Assembly (NCBI GenBank): GCA_948144175.1
Contig: CANXME010002549.1
Coordinates: 372,001-436,000, forward strand
Direction: 5' to 3'
Source: Closterium sp. NIES-65
Taxonomy: Eukaryota > Streptophyta > Zygnematophyceae > Desmidiales > Closteriaceae
DNA length: 64,000 nt
Below, in pieces: positions 21,040-30,681 of the stretch (position 1 is the first letter of the stretch; the number at the start of each line of letters is the position of its first letter). A model generated the notes under the pieces. The model was given only the letters and a program-made list of their open reading frames with translations. It was not told the DNA's origin and made no database searches. A program made the translations under genes and the position numbers.

Positions 21040-22559
21040 TACTATCAGAGCGACTACGCTCTTGGCCTGTGGGCCCACCCAACTGCTTCCGCTGCTACTC
21101 TGTGTGCTGCACGCCCTGTGGTGTGCCCCTCGCACTACTCTTCGCGGCCCCGTCGCCGCCCTTCTCGGCCCCTCGCGGCCCCTTCGCGGCCCGTCGCTGC
21201 CCTTCCAGGCCCCTCGCGGCCCGTCGCCGCGCCTCTCGTCGGCCCCGCGCGCCGCCCTTGCGGCCCCTCACGCCTCTCGTCGGCCCCGCGCGCCGCCCCT
21301 GCGGCCCCTCGCGCCACCCGTCGGCCCCGTGCGCCTCTCGTCGGCCCCGCGCACCGCCCTTGCGGCCCCGAGCGCCTCCAGCGGCCCAGTCGCCGCCACT
21401 TGCGGCCCCGTCGCCGCCCCTTTCGGCCCTTCCTCGACCCTGCCCCGGCCTCGTCCCGGCCATGCTGCGTCGCCAGTCGCGGCGCACCGAGGGCACGTGC
21501 ACCGCCCCCCCCCCCCCCCCCCCCCCCCCCCTTTTCCCGTCGCCTGTCGAGGCGACCCTCGGGGGCCGCGTGCGGCCCAGTCACCGCCACTTGCGGCCCC
21601 GTCGCCGCCCCTTTCGGCCCTTCCTCGACCCTGCCCCGGCCTCGCCCCGGCCATGCTGCGTCGCCACTCGCGGCGCACCGAGGGCACGTGCACCGCCCCC
21701 CCCCCCCCCTTTTCCCGTCGCCCGTCGCGGCTCCCTCGGGGGCCGCGATCTGGGGGAGGGGGGCGAGCGCCGCCCCTTCTGCCGCCTGTTTTGGCGCCCT
21801 GGGAGGCCGCGCGTCGGTCCCCCCCCCCCCCCCTCCCCTCCCCCCCCGTAACCTCCCTACCCGCCATCCCGCCCTGCCCTGTGTTAGGGTTTGGGGGTGG
21901 CGAGTAGGGGGTGGCGGGTGTGTGGTCTCCCCTGCTCCTCCTCCTCCTCTGTCTCCCACTACTGCAGCTGTCGCTGAGGGGGGTGGGTGTGTGGGAGTCG
22001 ACGGAGTCGTGTTAGGGGGTGGGGTGTGAGAGAACCTAGGGGTGCAGTAGGGGGTGTGTGAAATGGGGGTGGGATAGTTTGGGGAGGTTGAAGGGGGTGG
22101 CCGCCGTGAAGCCAGCAGCTACAGTTGCCAGTGAGACCGTTGCGCCAGTCGCCCGTGAGCCCGTTGCGCCAGTCGCCCGTGAGCCCGTTGCTCCAGTCGC
22201 CCATGAGTCCGTTGCTCGTCTGCCGCTACTTTTAGCCGCGGAGCCAGTTACTCCAGTAGCCCGTGTGCCAGTTGCTCCAGTTGCCAGTGTGCCAGTTGCT
22301 CCAATTGCCCGTGTGCCAGTTGCTCCAGTTGCACTGTGTGCCAGCAGCTTTAGCTGCCGCCCACTACCTCCTCTCCTCTCATAGTCCCTCCTCCTCCACA
22401 CTTGCCCTCTGCGATAGCCTCTAGCTTTGCTTACATTTGTGAACTTTAAACTATTGCTTCTTGTACTTGTGCTCAGAATGTGTGGTGACATTGTGATCCA
22501 CCCTGAGCTTGTTCTGCTTTGCTTGCTGTGCTGATAACACCCCACTTTGACTATGGGGG

Positions 22560-22699
22560 TGTATCAAAATATCATGTTTCTCTAGTCTGCAGTGGGGTAC
22601 TCTATAGTGAGTATAACCCTTTAGGGTTTTACTATATGTATCCCAATGTTTGCTAGTGAACCCCCTCTTCTCTCATTTCTCATTCTCGTTCATTTCACA
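22560..22699 (+). repeat. 3' LTR of N2
   Basis: A 140-bp LTR preceded by CTATGGGGG. It is nearly identical to the 5' LTR except for its first 15 or so bases (TGTATCAAAATATC against TGTCAGAATATT) and one C/T change. Confidence 0.9.
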
Positions 22700-23113
22700 T
22701 TCCTCATCTGCGGCATCAGCAACGCCTTGGATGGGTCCCAGGACAAGCTCTGCCTGCAGCACAGGCGAGACGAGCTCGAGGGCGAGGAGGTTGACATGGA
22801 TGATGAAATTGCAGCAGACGGTTTCTTCTGCAACAACGTAGAGGAACCTGAGTCGGACTCTGAGGCTGACCCAGATGACCCCACTGCAGCTGATGATTAG
22901 AGTAGGGTAGATTAACTAGTGTAGAAAATGGTGAAGCCTGTGTGAGGCTCGTAGGTAGGAGTAGATTAACTAGTTGTAGAGTAATTAACATGATGTTCTA
23001 GTATACTAATTATGTAAATGGTCTTCAAATGAAAAAAAAAAAAAAGGGTGGTAGTTATAAAATGTAAGGCACAGGTATGCGGTTATAATCCATAAGCCTT
23101 TTAGGTATGCGCT

Positions 23114-23246
23114 TGTCAAACATTATATATGTTATGCTTGTGTAGGCTACAGTGGGTTAGCCTATAGGGGGTACACAATTCTAGGGTTTCCTACTTGTAC
23201 TCATTTTCACTGCTAGTTCATCCATTCCTGTTCGCTTATTCTCACA
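23114..23246 (+). repeat. 5' LTR of element H
   Basis: A 133-bp LTR, TGTCAAACAT to TTCTCACA. The hairpin GGTCC (23259-23263)/GGACC (23270-23274) follows the primer site, and two further stems follow it (GCGCC...GGCGC type and GCGACC...GGTCGC). Confidence 0.94.
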
Positions 23247-23339
23247 TGGTATAGAGCGGGTCCTTCTACGGACCGTTTTTTTTGGACCCACCGAAGCGCC
23301 CCCCGAGGCGCGATCTTTTTTTTAGCGACCCCTCGGGTC

Positions 23340-24450
23340 GCCATTTCCCCTGCGGCCCCGCCGCCTTCACTGACGCGGCCCCGCCGCCCTCTCTGTCGCG
23401 GCCCCGCCGCCTGCTCTCACGCGGCCCCGCCCCGGCTCCTTCGCGGCCCCGCTCCCTGCTCTCGCGCGGCCCCGCCCCGGCTTCTACGCGGCCCCGCCCC
23501 GGCTTTCACGCGGCCCCGCCGACGGCTTTGTCGCGGCCCCGCCCAGGCCCTTACGCGGCTCCGCCGCCTGCTCTCACGCGGCCCCGCCCCAGCTCCTTCG
23601 CGGCCCCGCCGCCTGCTCTCGCGCGGCCCCGCCCCGGCTTCTACGCGGCCCCGCCCCGGCTTTCACGCGGCCCCGCCGACGGCTTTGTCGCGGCCCCGCC
23701 CAGGCCCTTACGCGGCTCCGCCGCCTGCTCTCACGCGGCCCCGCCCCGGCTCCTTCGCGGCCCCGCCGCCTGCTCTCGCGCGGCCCCGCCCCGGCTTCTA
23801 CGCGGCCCCGCCCCGGCTTTCACGCGGCCCCGCCGACGACTCTGTCGCGGCCCCGCCCAGGCCCTTACGCGGCCCCGCCGCCTGCCCCCGTCGCGGCCCG
23901 GTCACCTCCTGACGGCCCCGCCGTCCCTTCCTGACGGCCCCGCCGTCCCCTCCTGACGGCTCCTGCCGTCCCCTTCTACCGGCCCCGCAACTGCACCTGC
24001 TGGCCCCGCCGCTGCACCTACCGGCCCCCACCACCCACCCCCCCTTTTCCCGTCGCCCGTCGCGGCTCCTTCGGGGGCCGCAAGCGGCCCCCTCAGGTCG
24101 CCTCAACAGGCGACCTGAGAGGCCAGCAGAGGGGTGGCAGGTGTGTGGCCTCCCCTGCTTCTCCTCCTCCTTCATCTCCCACTGCAGCAGCCGAGCCGCC
24201 CCACTGCCGAGCCGCCCTGCACCCGAGCCGCCCAGCAGCCGAGCCGCCCTGCCGCCGAGCCGCCGGGTCGCTGAGCTGCTGAGCTGCAGTTGCTGCCGAG
24301 CCGCCCTGCCGCCGAGCCGCCGAGTCACCGAGCTGCTGAGCTGCAGTTGCTGCCGAGCCGCCTTGCCGCCGAGCCGCCCGAGTCGCCCGAGCCGCCGAGC
24401 CGCCGAGCTGCCGAGCCGCTGAGTCGCCGAGCCTACTCTTCCCACCATTG
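23340..24450 (+). repeat. GC-rich repetitive leader of element H
   Basis: Degenerate GCGGCCCCGCC units organised into a higher-order repeat of about 157 bp (copies near 23481, 23638 and 23794), then GAGCCGCCGAGCTGC-type units (about 24180-24430). The frame at 23282-23956 is a by-product of the repeats. Confidence 0.75.
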
Positions 24451-24573
24451 GTGAGCTCTTGCCCTGCTAGCACGCTGCGCGTCGCCTGCTTGCCTGCCTG
24501 CCTGCCTTTTGGCTTGCCTGGCTGCCTGCCTCCCTGCTGCTAGTCCTGCTCCTGCTTCTACTTGCGGAGCCAA

Positions 24574-27500
24574 ATGCAGCCACAGCGACGCCGGCGTGAG
24601 TCCCTCACGCCCCAGCAGCTGCGTGAGTGGTACGCTGGTTGGGGCTGTAGGGGTGGCGACGCTACTCCTACTACCACTCCTGCTGCTTCTACTCGTGGTG
24701 GCGGCCAGATGCAGCTCCCGCGACCCTCTCGCGTGTCTCTAACGCCTCGCCAGCTTCGTGAGTGGTACGCTCAGAGTGGAGGGTCTCTCAGTGCTGTTCG
24801 CTGCTCTTACGTGATTCGCACTGGTACTCGGACTGGTCAGCCTTGTGGGACACGTAGTCATACACCGTCCCGCTGCTTCGCCCGTCTGAGCGACGCCTGG
24901 CGTACCGTGTTTGGCGACGAGGCTGAGCTTCCCGACTGGGTGGAGTTGCTTAGGCAGAGGGTAGATATATATGCTCTTGACTATGATGCTATTCTCACTG
25001 CCATGTATGAATTGCCTACTAGTGCTGACCGTGCCGGTCACCTGTGCGTCCCGCCTGACCCAGGTATAGGACCTGCTGCTCTAGCTACTGGTGAGGCTGC
25101 TGCTCTGGGTGCTAGTGAGTCTCCTGCTCCAGGTACAGGTGCGGCTGCTGCTCTAGGTGCTAGTGAGTCTGCTTCCTCAGGTGCGGGTGAGGCTGCGCTC
25201 TCAGGTACCGCGTTGGCTTCGGCCTCCCTCACCTTTACACTTGACTCTGGGGCTTCTCGCTCCTTCTTTCGGGACCGCACCACACTCACGCCGCTTGGTC
25301 GGCCGGTTGCAGTCTCCCTGGCTGACCCCTCTGGGGGTCCTGTCCTCGCTCACTTCTCCACTGTCCTCCCGTGTCCGGCTGCCCCCTCGGGCACCCTGTC
25401 TGGCCTGTACCTCCCCTCGTTCTCGACGAACTTGGTGAGTGGTGCAGACCTACAGGATGCGGGGGTTCACCAGTTCACTCCTGCGAGTCAGCGGGTGACC
25501 CACTGCACGGACGCACGCACAGGCCGGCACATGGCCACGTTCTCGCGTCGGCCGGGGTCGAGCCTCTACACCCTGACCACTGAGTCTCCTCCTGTCCCCG
25601 CGTCCGGTCAGGTAGCAGCGTCGGGTCAGGTGTTTGCTGCTGCGTCCAGGTCTGGTCCTGAGTCTGCCCCCTGTTCGTGTCGCCTCCTGTCTCACGAGAC
25701 TCTTCTGTGGCACCACCGTCTAGGCCACCCCTCCTTGCCCCGTCTTCGGGGCATGGCTTCTCGTGTCCTTGTCTCTGGTCTTCCCCAGTCTCTCCCTCCC
25801 CTTCCTTCGGGACCAGGACCTTCCTGGGTCCCCTGTGTCGAGGGGCGCCTCAGGGCTGCTCCTCACTCCTCCCAGTTTCCCTCGACAGAGGCTCCTCTGC
25901 AGACGCTTCACATGGACGTGTGGGGCCCGGCCCCCGTCCGTGGGCAGGGTCACGAGCGCTACTTCCTGTTGGTGGTTGACGACTACTCGCGTTACACCTC
26001 AGTCTTCCCCTTGCGCAGCAAGGGTGCTGTCACTGAGGTGCTGATCGACTGGATCCGCGAGGCTCGTCTCCAGCTCAGGAGGAGCTTCGGCTCGGACTTT
26101 CCTGTTCTGCGTCTGCACTCTGACCGAGGTGGGGAGTTCTCCTCTCGCCTTCTGCGAGACTACTGTCGTGCACAGGGGATCCGCCAGACCTTTACGCTTC
26201 CGGACTCTCCACAGCAAAATGGGATTGCTGAGCGCCGCATTGGCATGGTCATGGATGTCGCTCGTACGTCCATGATGCATGCGGCTGCCCCCCATTTTCT
26301 GTGGCCGTTTGCGGTTCGGTACGCGGCGCATCAGCTCAACCTTCACCCCAGGGTCTCTCGGCCCGCGATGTCCCCAGTGTTACTGTGGACGGGGAAGGTC
26401 GGCGATGCGTCTGCGTTCCGTGTCTGGGGATCTCGGGCGTTTGTCCGCGACTTGTCTGCGGACAAGCTGTCCCCCCGTGCTGCTCCCTGTGTCTTCCTTG
26501 GCTTCCCCCCTGACGCTCCAGGGTGGCAGTTCTACCACCCCTCCTCTCGTCGTGTTCTGTCCTCCCAGGACGTCACGTTCGACGAGTCAGTCCCCTTCTA
26601 CCGCCTCTTCCCCTACCGTACTCCTTCCCTTCCCCCCCCACCGGACTTCCTGGTACCAGTTCCCCCCCCGGTAGACCCCCTCCCCCCTCAGGTTCCTGCC
26701 CCTTCGGGTGTGTCCCAGGTAGACACGGTCGAGCCAGTCGAGGTTGCTGCTGAGTCTGGTGCTGCTGCTGGGGGTGCTGAGCCTGGGGGTGCTGAGCCTG
26801 GGGGTGCGAGGCCGGGGGGTGCTGAGTTTGGGGGTGCTGAGCCGGGGGGTGCTGAGCCGGAGGGTGCTACGTCAAGAGCTGCTGAGCCTGGGGGTGCTGG
26901 GCCTGGAGGTGCGGAGCCTGCGCCCGCTGGACCTGGGGGCTCTCCGGTTCTTCCGTCTCGGCGGGAGCCGCTCTCTCCACAGGAGCTACGCGAGTGGTTT
27001 GCTCGCCGCTGGAGGCGTGCTGCTGGAGCTGGAGCTTCTTCGCCTGCTGCGGGTGCTGCCGGTCCCGGAGCTGCTGGGCCTGCGGGTCCTACTGGAGCTG
27101 GAGCTACTGAGCCTGGGGGTGCTGAGTCTGGAGCTGCTGAGCCTGGAGGTGCTGAGTCTGGAGCTGCTGAGCCTGGGGGTGCTACGTCTGGAGCTGCTGT
27201 GCCTGGGGGTGCTGAGTCTGGAGCTGCTGAGCCTGGGGTTTCTCCTGCTGCTGCGTCTCGCCGGGAGCCCCTCTCTCCACAGGAGCTGCGCGAGTGGTTT
27301 GCTCGCCGCTGGAGGAGTGCTGCTGGAGCTGGAGCTTCGTCGACCGTCGAGGGTGCTGGTGCTGCCGGTCCCGGAGCTGCTGGGCCTGCGGGTCCTACTA
27401 GAGCTGGAGCTGCTGAGGGTGTTGGTGCTGAGACTACTGCTGTCTGTCCTGGCGGTGGTTCTGCTGTTGGTGCTGCTGGAGGTCCTGCCGCTGGAGGTGT

Positions 27501-29784
27501 TGGTGGCGCTGGTGCTGTCGCTGAGGGTGCTGGTGCTGTCCCTGCTGAGTCTGGAGCTGCCGCGCGGCCTCGGCCGTACTTCGTTCCGCTCCTACAGCAG
27601 GTTCTTGGTCTTTCTCCTTCGGTAGAGTGTCCACAGCCTGTCCAGTCGCAGTCACTGTTGGAGCCTTCCTCTCCTCTGCCTGCTCCCTCTCCTTACACTG
27701 GTCCTACTGGAGGTCTTGCTGAGCGTCGTGAGCCTGCGTCTCGTCCCGCGTCGCCTGTTCGTGCTGCTCGCGCTAGTGGTCGCGGTTCGCGTCAGCGTCC
27801 TCCTCCTGTCCCTGGCACGCACCGGATGTCTCTGCGTCCGTCCACTGCTCCTCTGCGTGCCCCTTAACCTTCTCCTCCTGAGTCCTCTCTTCCTGCGCTT
27901 GCCGACCCTGAGTCGGACTCTTTTCGCGCTGCCAGTCCTACTGTCACGCGTCTGCTTGCTACTGTCGTCACTGACCCCTCTTTTGAGTCCACTGCTGCGT
28001 CTGCTCTAGTCGCTGAGCTCGTTGACTTTGCTGCTCGCTGTCGTCTCGACTACGCTGCTAGTCTTGTTGCTGAGTCTGCGTCTGTCTGTCCTCCGTCCGT
28101 CGGGGGTGAGTGTGCTCTTGGCACGGACGTCCTAGAGGACAGACAGGAGGAGTTATAGTGTCTAGCGGCTGCTTCACCTCATCTCGCGTCTGTACTGCTT
28201 GCCCCTGAGGGAGACCCGGATGCACTAGACATCCCGACTCCGCGTTCTTACGCGGAGGCCGTAGAGGGTCCCTACTCCTCTCAGTGGCAGGCAGCTATGG
28301 ATGCAGAGATGGCTTCCTGGAAGTCCACAGGCACCTACGTTAACGCAGTTCCCCCTCCTGGGGCGAACATCGTCAGTGGCATGTGGATCTTCCGGGTGAA
28401 GCGGCCGCCGGGCTCTCCACCTGTCTTCAAGGCGCGGTACGTTGCTCGTGGCTTCAGTCAGCGGCAGGGAGTTGACTACTTTCAGACCTTCTCTCCCACC
28501 CCGAAGATGACCACTCTTCGGGTGCTGCTGCACATAGCCGCTCAGCGCGACTACGAGCTTCACTCTCTCGACTTCAGCACTGCGTTCCTGCAGGGTAGCC
28601 TGCACGAGGAGATCTGGCTGCGCCGTCCACCTGGCTTCACTGGGACTTTCCCTCCTGGCACCCAGTGGAGCCTCCGACGGCCAGTCTACGGTCTCCGCCA
28701 GGCACCGCGTGAGTGGCACGACACACTGAGGACTACGCTTGCGGCTCTTGGGTTTGCTCCTTCTACTGCTGACCCGTCGCTGTTTCTGCGCACAGACACT
28801 TCACTGCCGCCGTTCTACATCCTCGTGTACGTCGACGACTTGGTCTTTGCCACAGCGGACACTGCTGGACTCGCCTACGTGAAGTCCGAACTGCTGAAGA
28901 GACACACGTGCACAGACCTGGGTGAACTGCGCAGCTACCTTGGCTTGCAGATCACTCGGGACAGAGCACGCCGCACCATTACCTTGACTCAGTCACACAT
29001 GGTGCAGCAGGTCCTTCAGCGCTTCGGCTTCACGTACTCCTCGCCTCAGGCCACTCCTCTGCCTTCGGATGAGTCCGTAGAGTCGAGTGGTCCGTATGCA
29101 GAGCTTGTTGGCTGCCTCATGTACCTGATGACCTGCACACGACCTGACCTTGCATACCCTCTGAGCATTCTTGCACGCTATGTTGCTCCTGGGAGACACA
29201 GACCAGAGCACATGGCTGCAGCGAAGAGGGGATTGCGCTACCTGTGCAGTACGTCGGGCATGGGGCTTGTGCTTGGAGGGCGGAGTCCAGTGGTCCTTAC
29301 CGGCCACGCGGACGCTTCTTGGGCTGACGACCAGGCTACGCAGCGGTCGTCACAGGGTTACACCTTCAGCCTTGGTTCCGGCTCTGTCTCGTGGCGGTCT
29401 ACTCGCTCGTCTTCGGTTCTCGGCTCCAGTTGTGAGGCTGAGATCTACGCCGGGGCCATGGCTGCACAGGAGCTTCGCTGGCTCACCTACCTGCTGACTG
29501 ACCTTGGAGAGCCGCCTCGTTCTCCTCCAGTGCTGTACGTAGACAACAAGGCCATGCTGGCCTTGTGTCGAGAGCAGCGCTTGGAGCACAGAACGAAGCA
29601 CATTGCTCTCCGCTACTTCCTTGCTCGTGAGCTGCAGCAGCGTGGTCAGTTGCGACTTGCGTACGTGGCCTCTGAGGCCAACACTGCTGATGTGTTCACC
29701 AATGCACTCGCGCCTTGTGACCATCAGCGCTTTTGCACCCAGCTGGGTCTTGTACCTGTCTTGCCTCACTTGCTCTCCTCTTGA
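24574..29784 (+). pseudogene. copia gag(partial)-pol of element H, one frame with two stops
   Basis: The first in-frame ATG is 24574. The frame opens at the C-terminal part of Gag: two QLREWYA modules, then the atypical zinc-knuckle CSYVIRTGTRTGQPC-x4-H-x4-CF. Protease has TFTLDSGASRSFF (about 25235). The integrase shows HHRLGHPSLP, HMDVWGPAP, LHSDRGGEF and GIAERRIG. A long Gly/Ala/Glu/Pro linker (about 26745-27560) has two SPQELREWFARRW modules. Reverse transcriptase has LVYVDDLVF and RNase H has HADASWADD, CEAEIYAG and YVDNKAM. Stops TAA at 27865-27867 and TAG at 28156-28158 fall in the integrase-RT linker, and the same frame continues after both. The capsid region seen in elements E and J is absent. 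Confidence 0.9.
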
Positions 29785-29990
29785 CTTCACTTGTACTGTG
29801 ACATATATATATACCTGCTCTTGCTTGTCTAGTTTTATATATATGTCTGTACTCCTGCATGTGAACTGGCCTCTGGCCCTGCTCTTGTGCTCGGACTGTG
29901 TGGTGACTTTGTGATCCACCCTGAGCTTGCTTTGCTTTGCTTGACTGGTCTTGTGACCCCTTGTTCTCCCCCACTTTGCCTATGGGGGTG

Positions 29991-30123
29991 TGTCAAACAT
30001 TATATATGTTATGCTTGTGTAGGCTACAGTGGGTTAGCCTATAGGGGGTACACAATTCTAGGGTTTCCTACTTGTACTCATTTTCACTGCTAGTTCATCC
30101 ATTCCTGTTCGCTTATTCTCACA
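29991..30123 (+). repeat. 3' LTR of element H
   Basis: A 133-bp LTR identical by eye to 23114-23246, preceded by the polypurine tract GCCTATGGGGGTG. The tract's TGGGGG can pair with CCCCCA about nine bases upstream. Confidence 0.94.
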
Positions 30124-30370
30124 GCGCTTATAATCGAGCACCGGATATAAGTGTCACACGCCAATTAAAAGCGCCAGGCGCTTATCCGCGGGTGGCGCTT
30201 ATATCCGGGGTATGACGGTAAAAGCGCTTAGGGCATGTTCCTACAGCCCCTTATCAGGCGACCTCTTGTCAGACTTGTGCGGTTCAATGCGATTCGATGC
30301 GATCGAATGTCATTTTGCGCGTTTCAGTGCGGTGCGACGCGAATCTGACAAGAGGTTCGCCTGATAAGAG

Positions 30371-30480
30371 TGTCAATAATAGAAGTGTTGATGTCATTGA
30401 TGTGAGTTGGGGTACATATGACAAACCCTAACCTCTGTACCCCCTAAGACAAACCTCACTACAGGCTACAACATTTGGCA
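30371..30480 (-). repeat. 3' LTR of element J
   Basis: A 110-bp LTR beginning TGCCAAATG at 30480 and ending TTGACA at 30371. The adjoining CACCCCCATAG is the polypurine tract complement. Confidence 0.88.
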
Positions 30481-30681
30481 CACCCCCATAGCCTAAGTGA
30501 GAGGTGTCTAGCAAAACCAAAAGTGTACGGTCACAAGACCAGTCACAAAGATACAAAGCTCAGGGTGGATCACAATGTCACCACACATTCTGAGCACAAG
30601 CAACAATGGCCACAAGGCCAGTCCAAGAGTTCACAAGTGTGTATAGCTAGAGTACAAGAAAAGGAAACAGTAAACTCAAGC

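Larger units (their letters stand above)
20902..22699 (+). mobile_element. non-autonomous copia-type LTR element (N2)
   Basis: It is inserted in the last transposase exon with the target duplication TTCCT (20897-20901 and 22700-22704). The LTRs are 20902-21039 and 22560-22699; the primer site is TACTATCAGAGC at 21040. No gag or pol is present. The interior has a GC-rich leader (about 21100-21860) containing a duplication with a period near 197 bp and a run of 27 C (21505-21531). Next is a tract (about 22110-22340) of imperfect GTGCCAGTTGCTCCAGT-type units, then a tail and PPT like those of autonomous copia elements. The order matches N1 and N3. Confidence 0.92.
18952..22900 (+). pseudogene. 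pogo/CENP-B-type DDE transposase
   Basis: Four inferred exons: 18952-19930, 20031-20318, 20403-20732 and about 20808-20901 rejoining 22705-22900 once N2 is removed. A Pro-rich N-terminus is followed by a psq-like helix-turn-helix (TSHEKLQWILKLEAGEMSLR) and a second CENP-B-like DNA-binding segment. The DDE domain shows ILNADQTP, LLVLDSYRGHLT and KIQPLDVVVNRSFK, which supply the three acidic residues, and the C-terminus has FLICGISNALDG then an acidic tail. In-frame stops at 19783-19785, 20213-20215 and 20561-20563 disable it, and the last acceptor is not a clear AG in the right phase. The first ATG in frame is 18952. Confidence 0.85.
23114..30123 (+). mobile_element. Ty1/copia element with identical LTRs (H)
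   Basis: A 7.0-kb element in the right arm of the pogo transposon, with the duplication GCGCT at 23109-23113 and 30124-30128. The two 133-bp LTRs (23114-23246 and 29991-30123) show no difference by eye, so the insertion is young. The primer site TGGTATAGAGC starts at 23247. A leader of about 1.3 kb is followed by one long gag-pol frame with two stop codons and without the usual capsid part of Gag. It was probably copied by enzymes from another element. Confidence 0.95.
18377..30218 (+). mobile_element. pogo/Tigger-like DNA transposon carrying a transposase pseudogene
   Basis: Perfect terminal inverted repeats starting CCGTCATACCCCGGATAT lie at 18377 and, inverted, ending at 30218, each bordered by TA (18375-18376 and 30219-30220). 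The repeats are identical for 21 bp counting the TA. Subtracting N2 and copia H with their target duplications leaves about 3.0 kb, a normal size for this superfamily. The interior holds a DDE transposase gene (18952-22900). Subterminal DNA near both ends has TATAAGCGCC-type motifs, and a group of strong inverted repeats lies at 18590-18850. Confidence 0.87.

Noticed and set aside
20986-22029. Three overlapping Pro/Arg/Ala-rich frames of 260-347 codons
   Set aside because: They are in the repetitive leader of N2, with homopolymer C runs; frames are compositional.
22058-22384. Frame encoding VAPVAREP-type repeats
   Set aside because: It is a translation of the short tandem units in N2; the equivalent tracts in N1 and N3 do not keep a frame.
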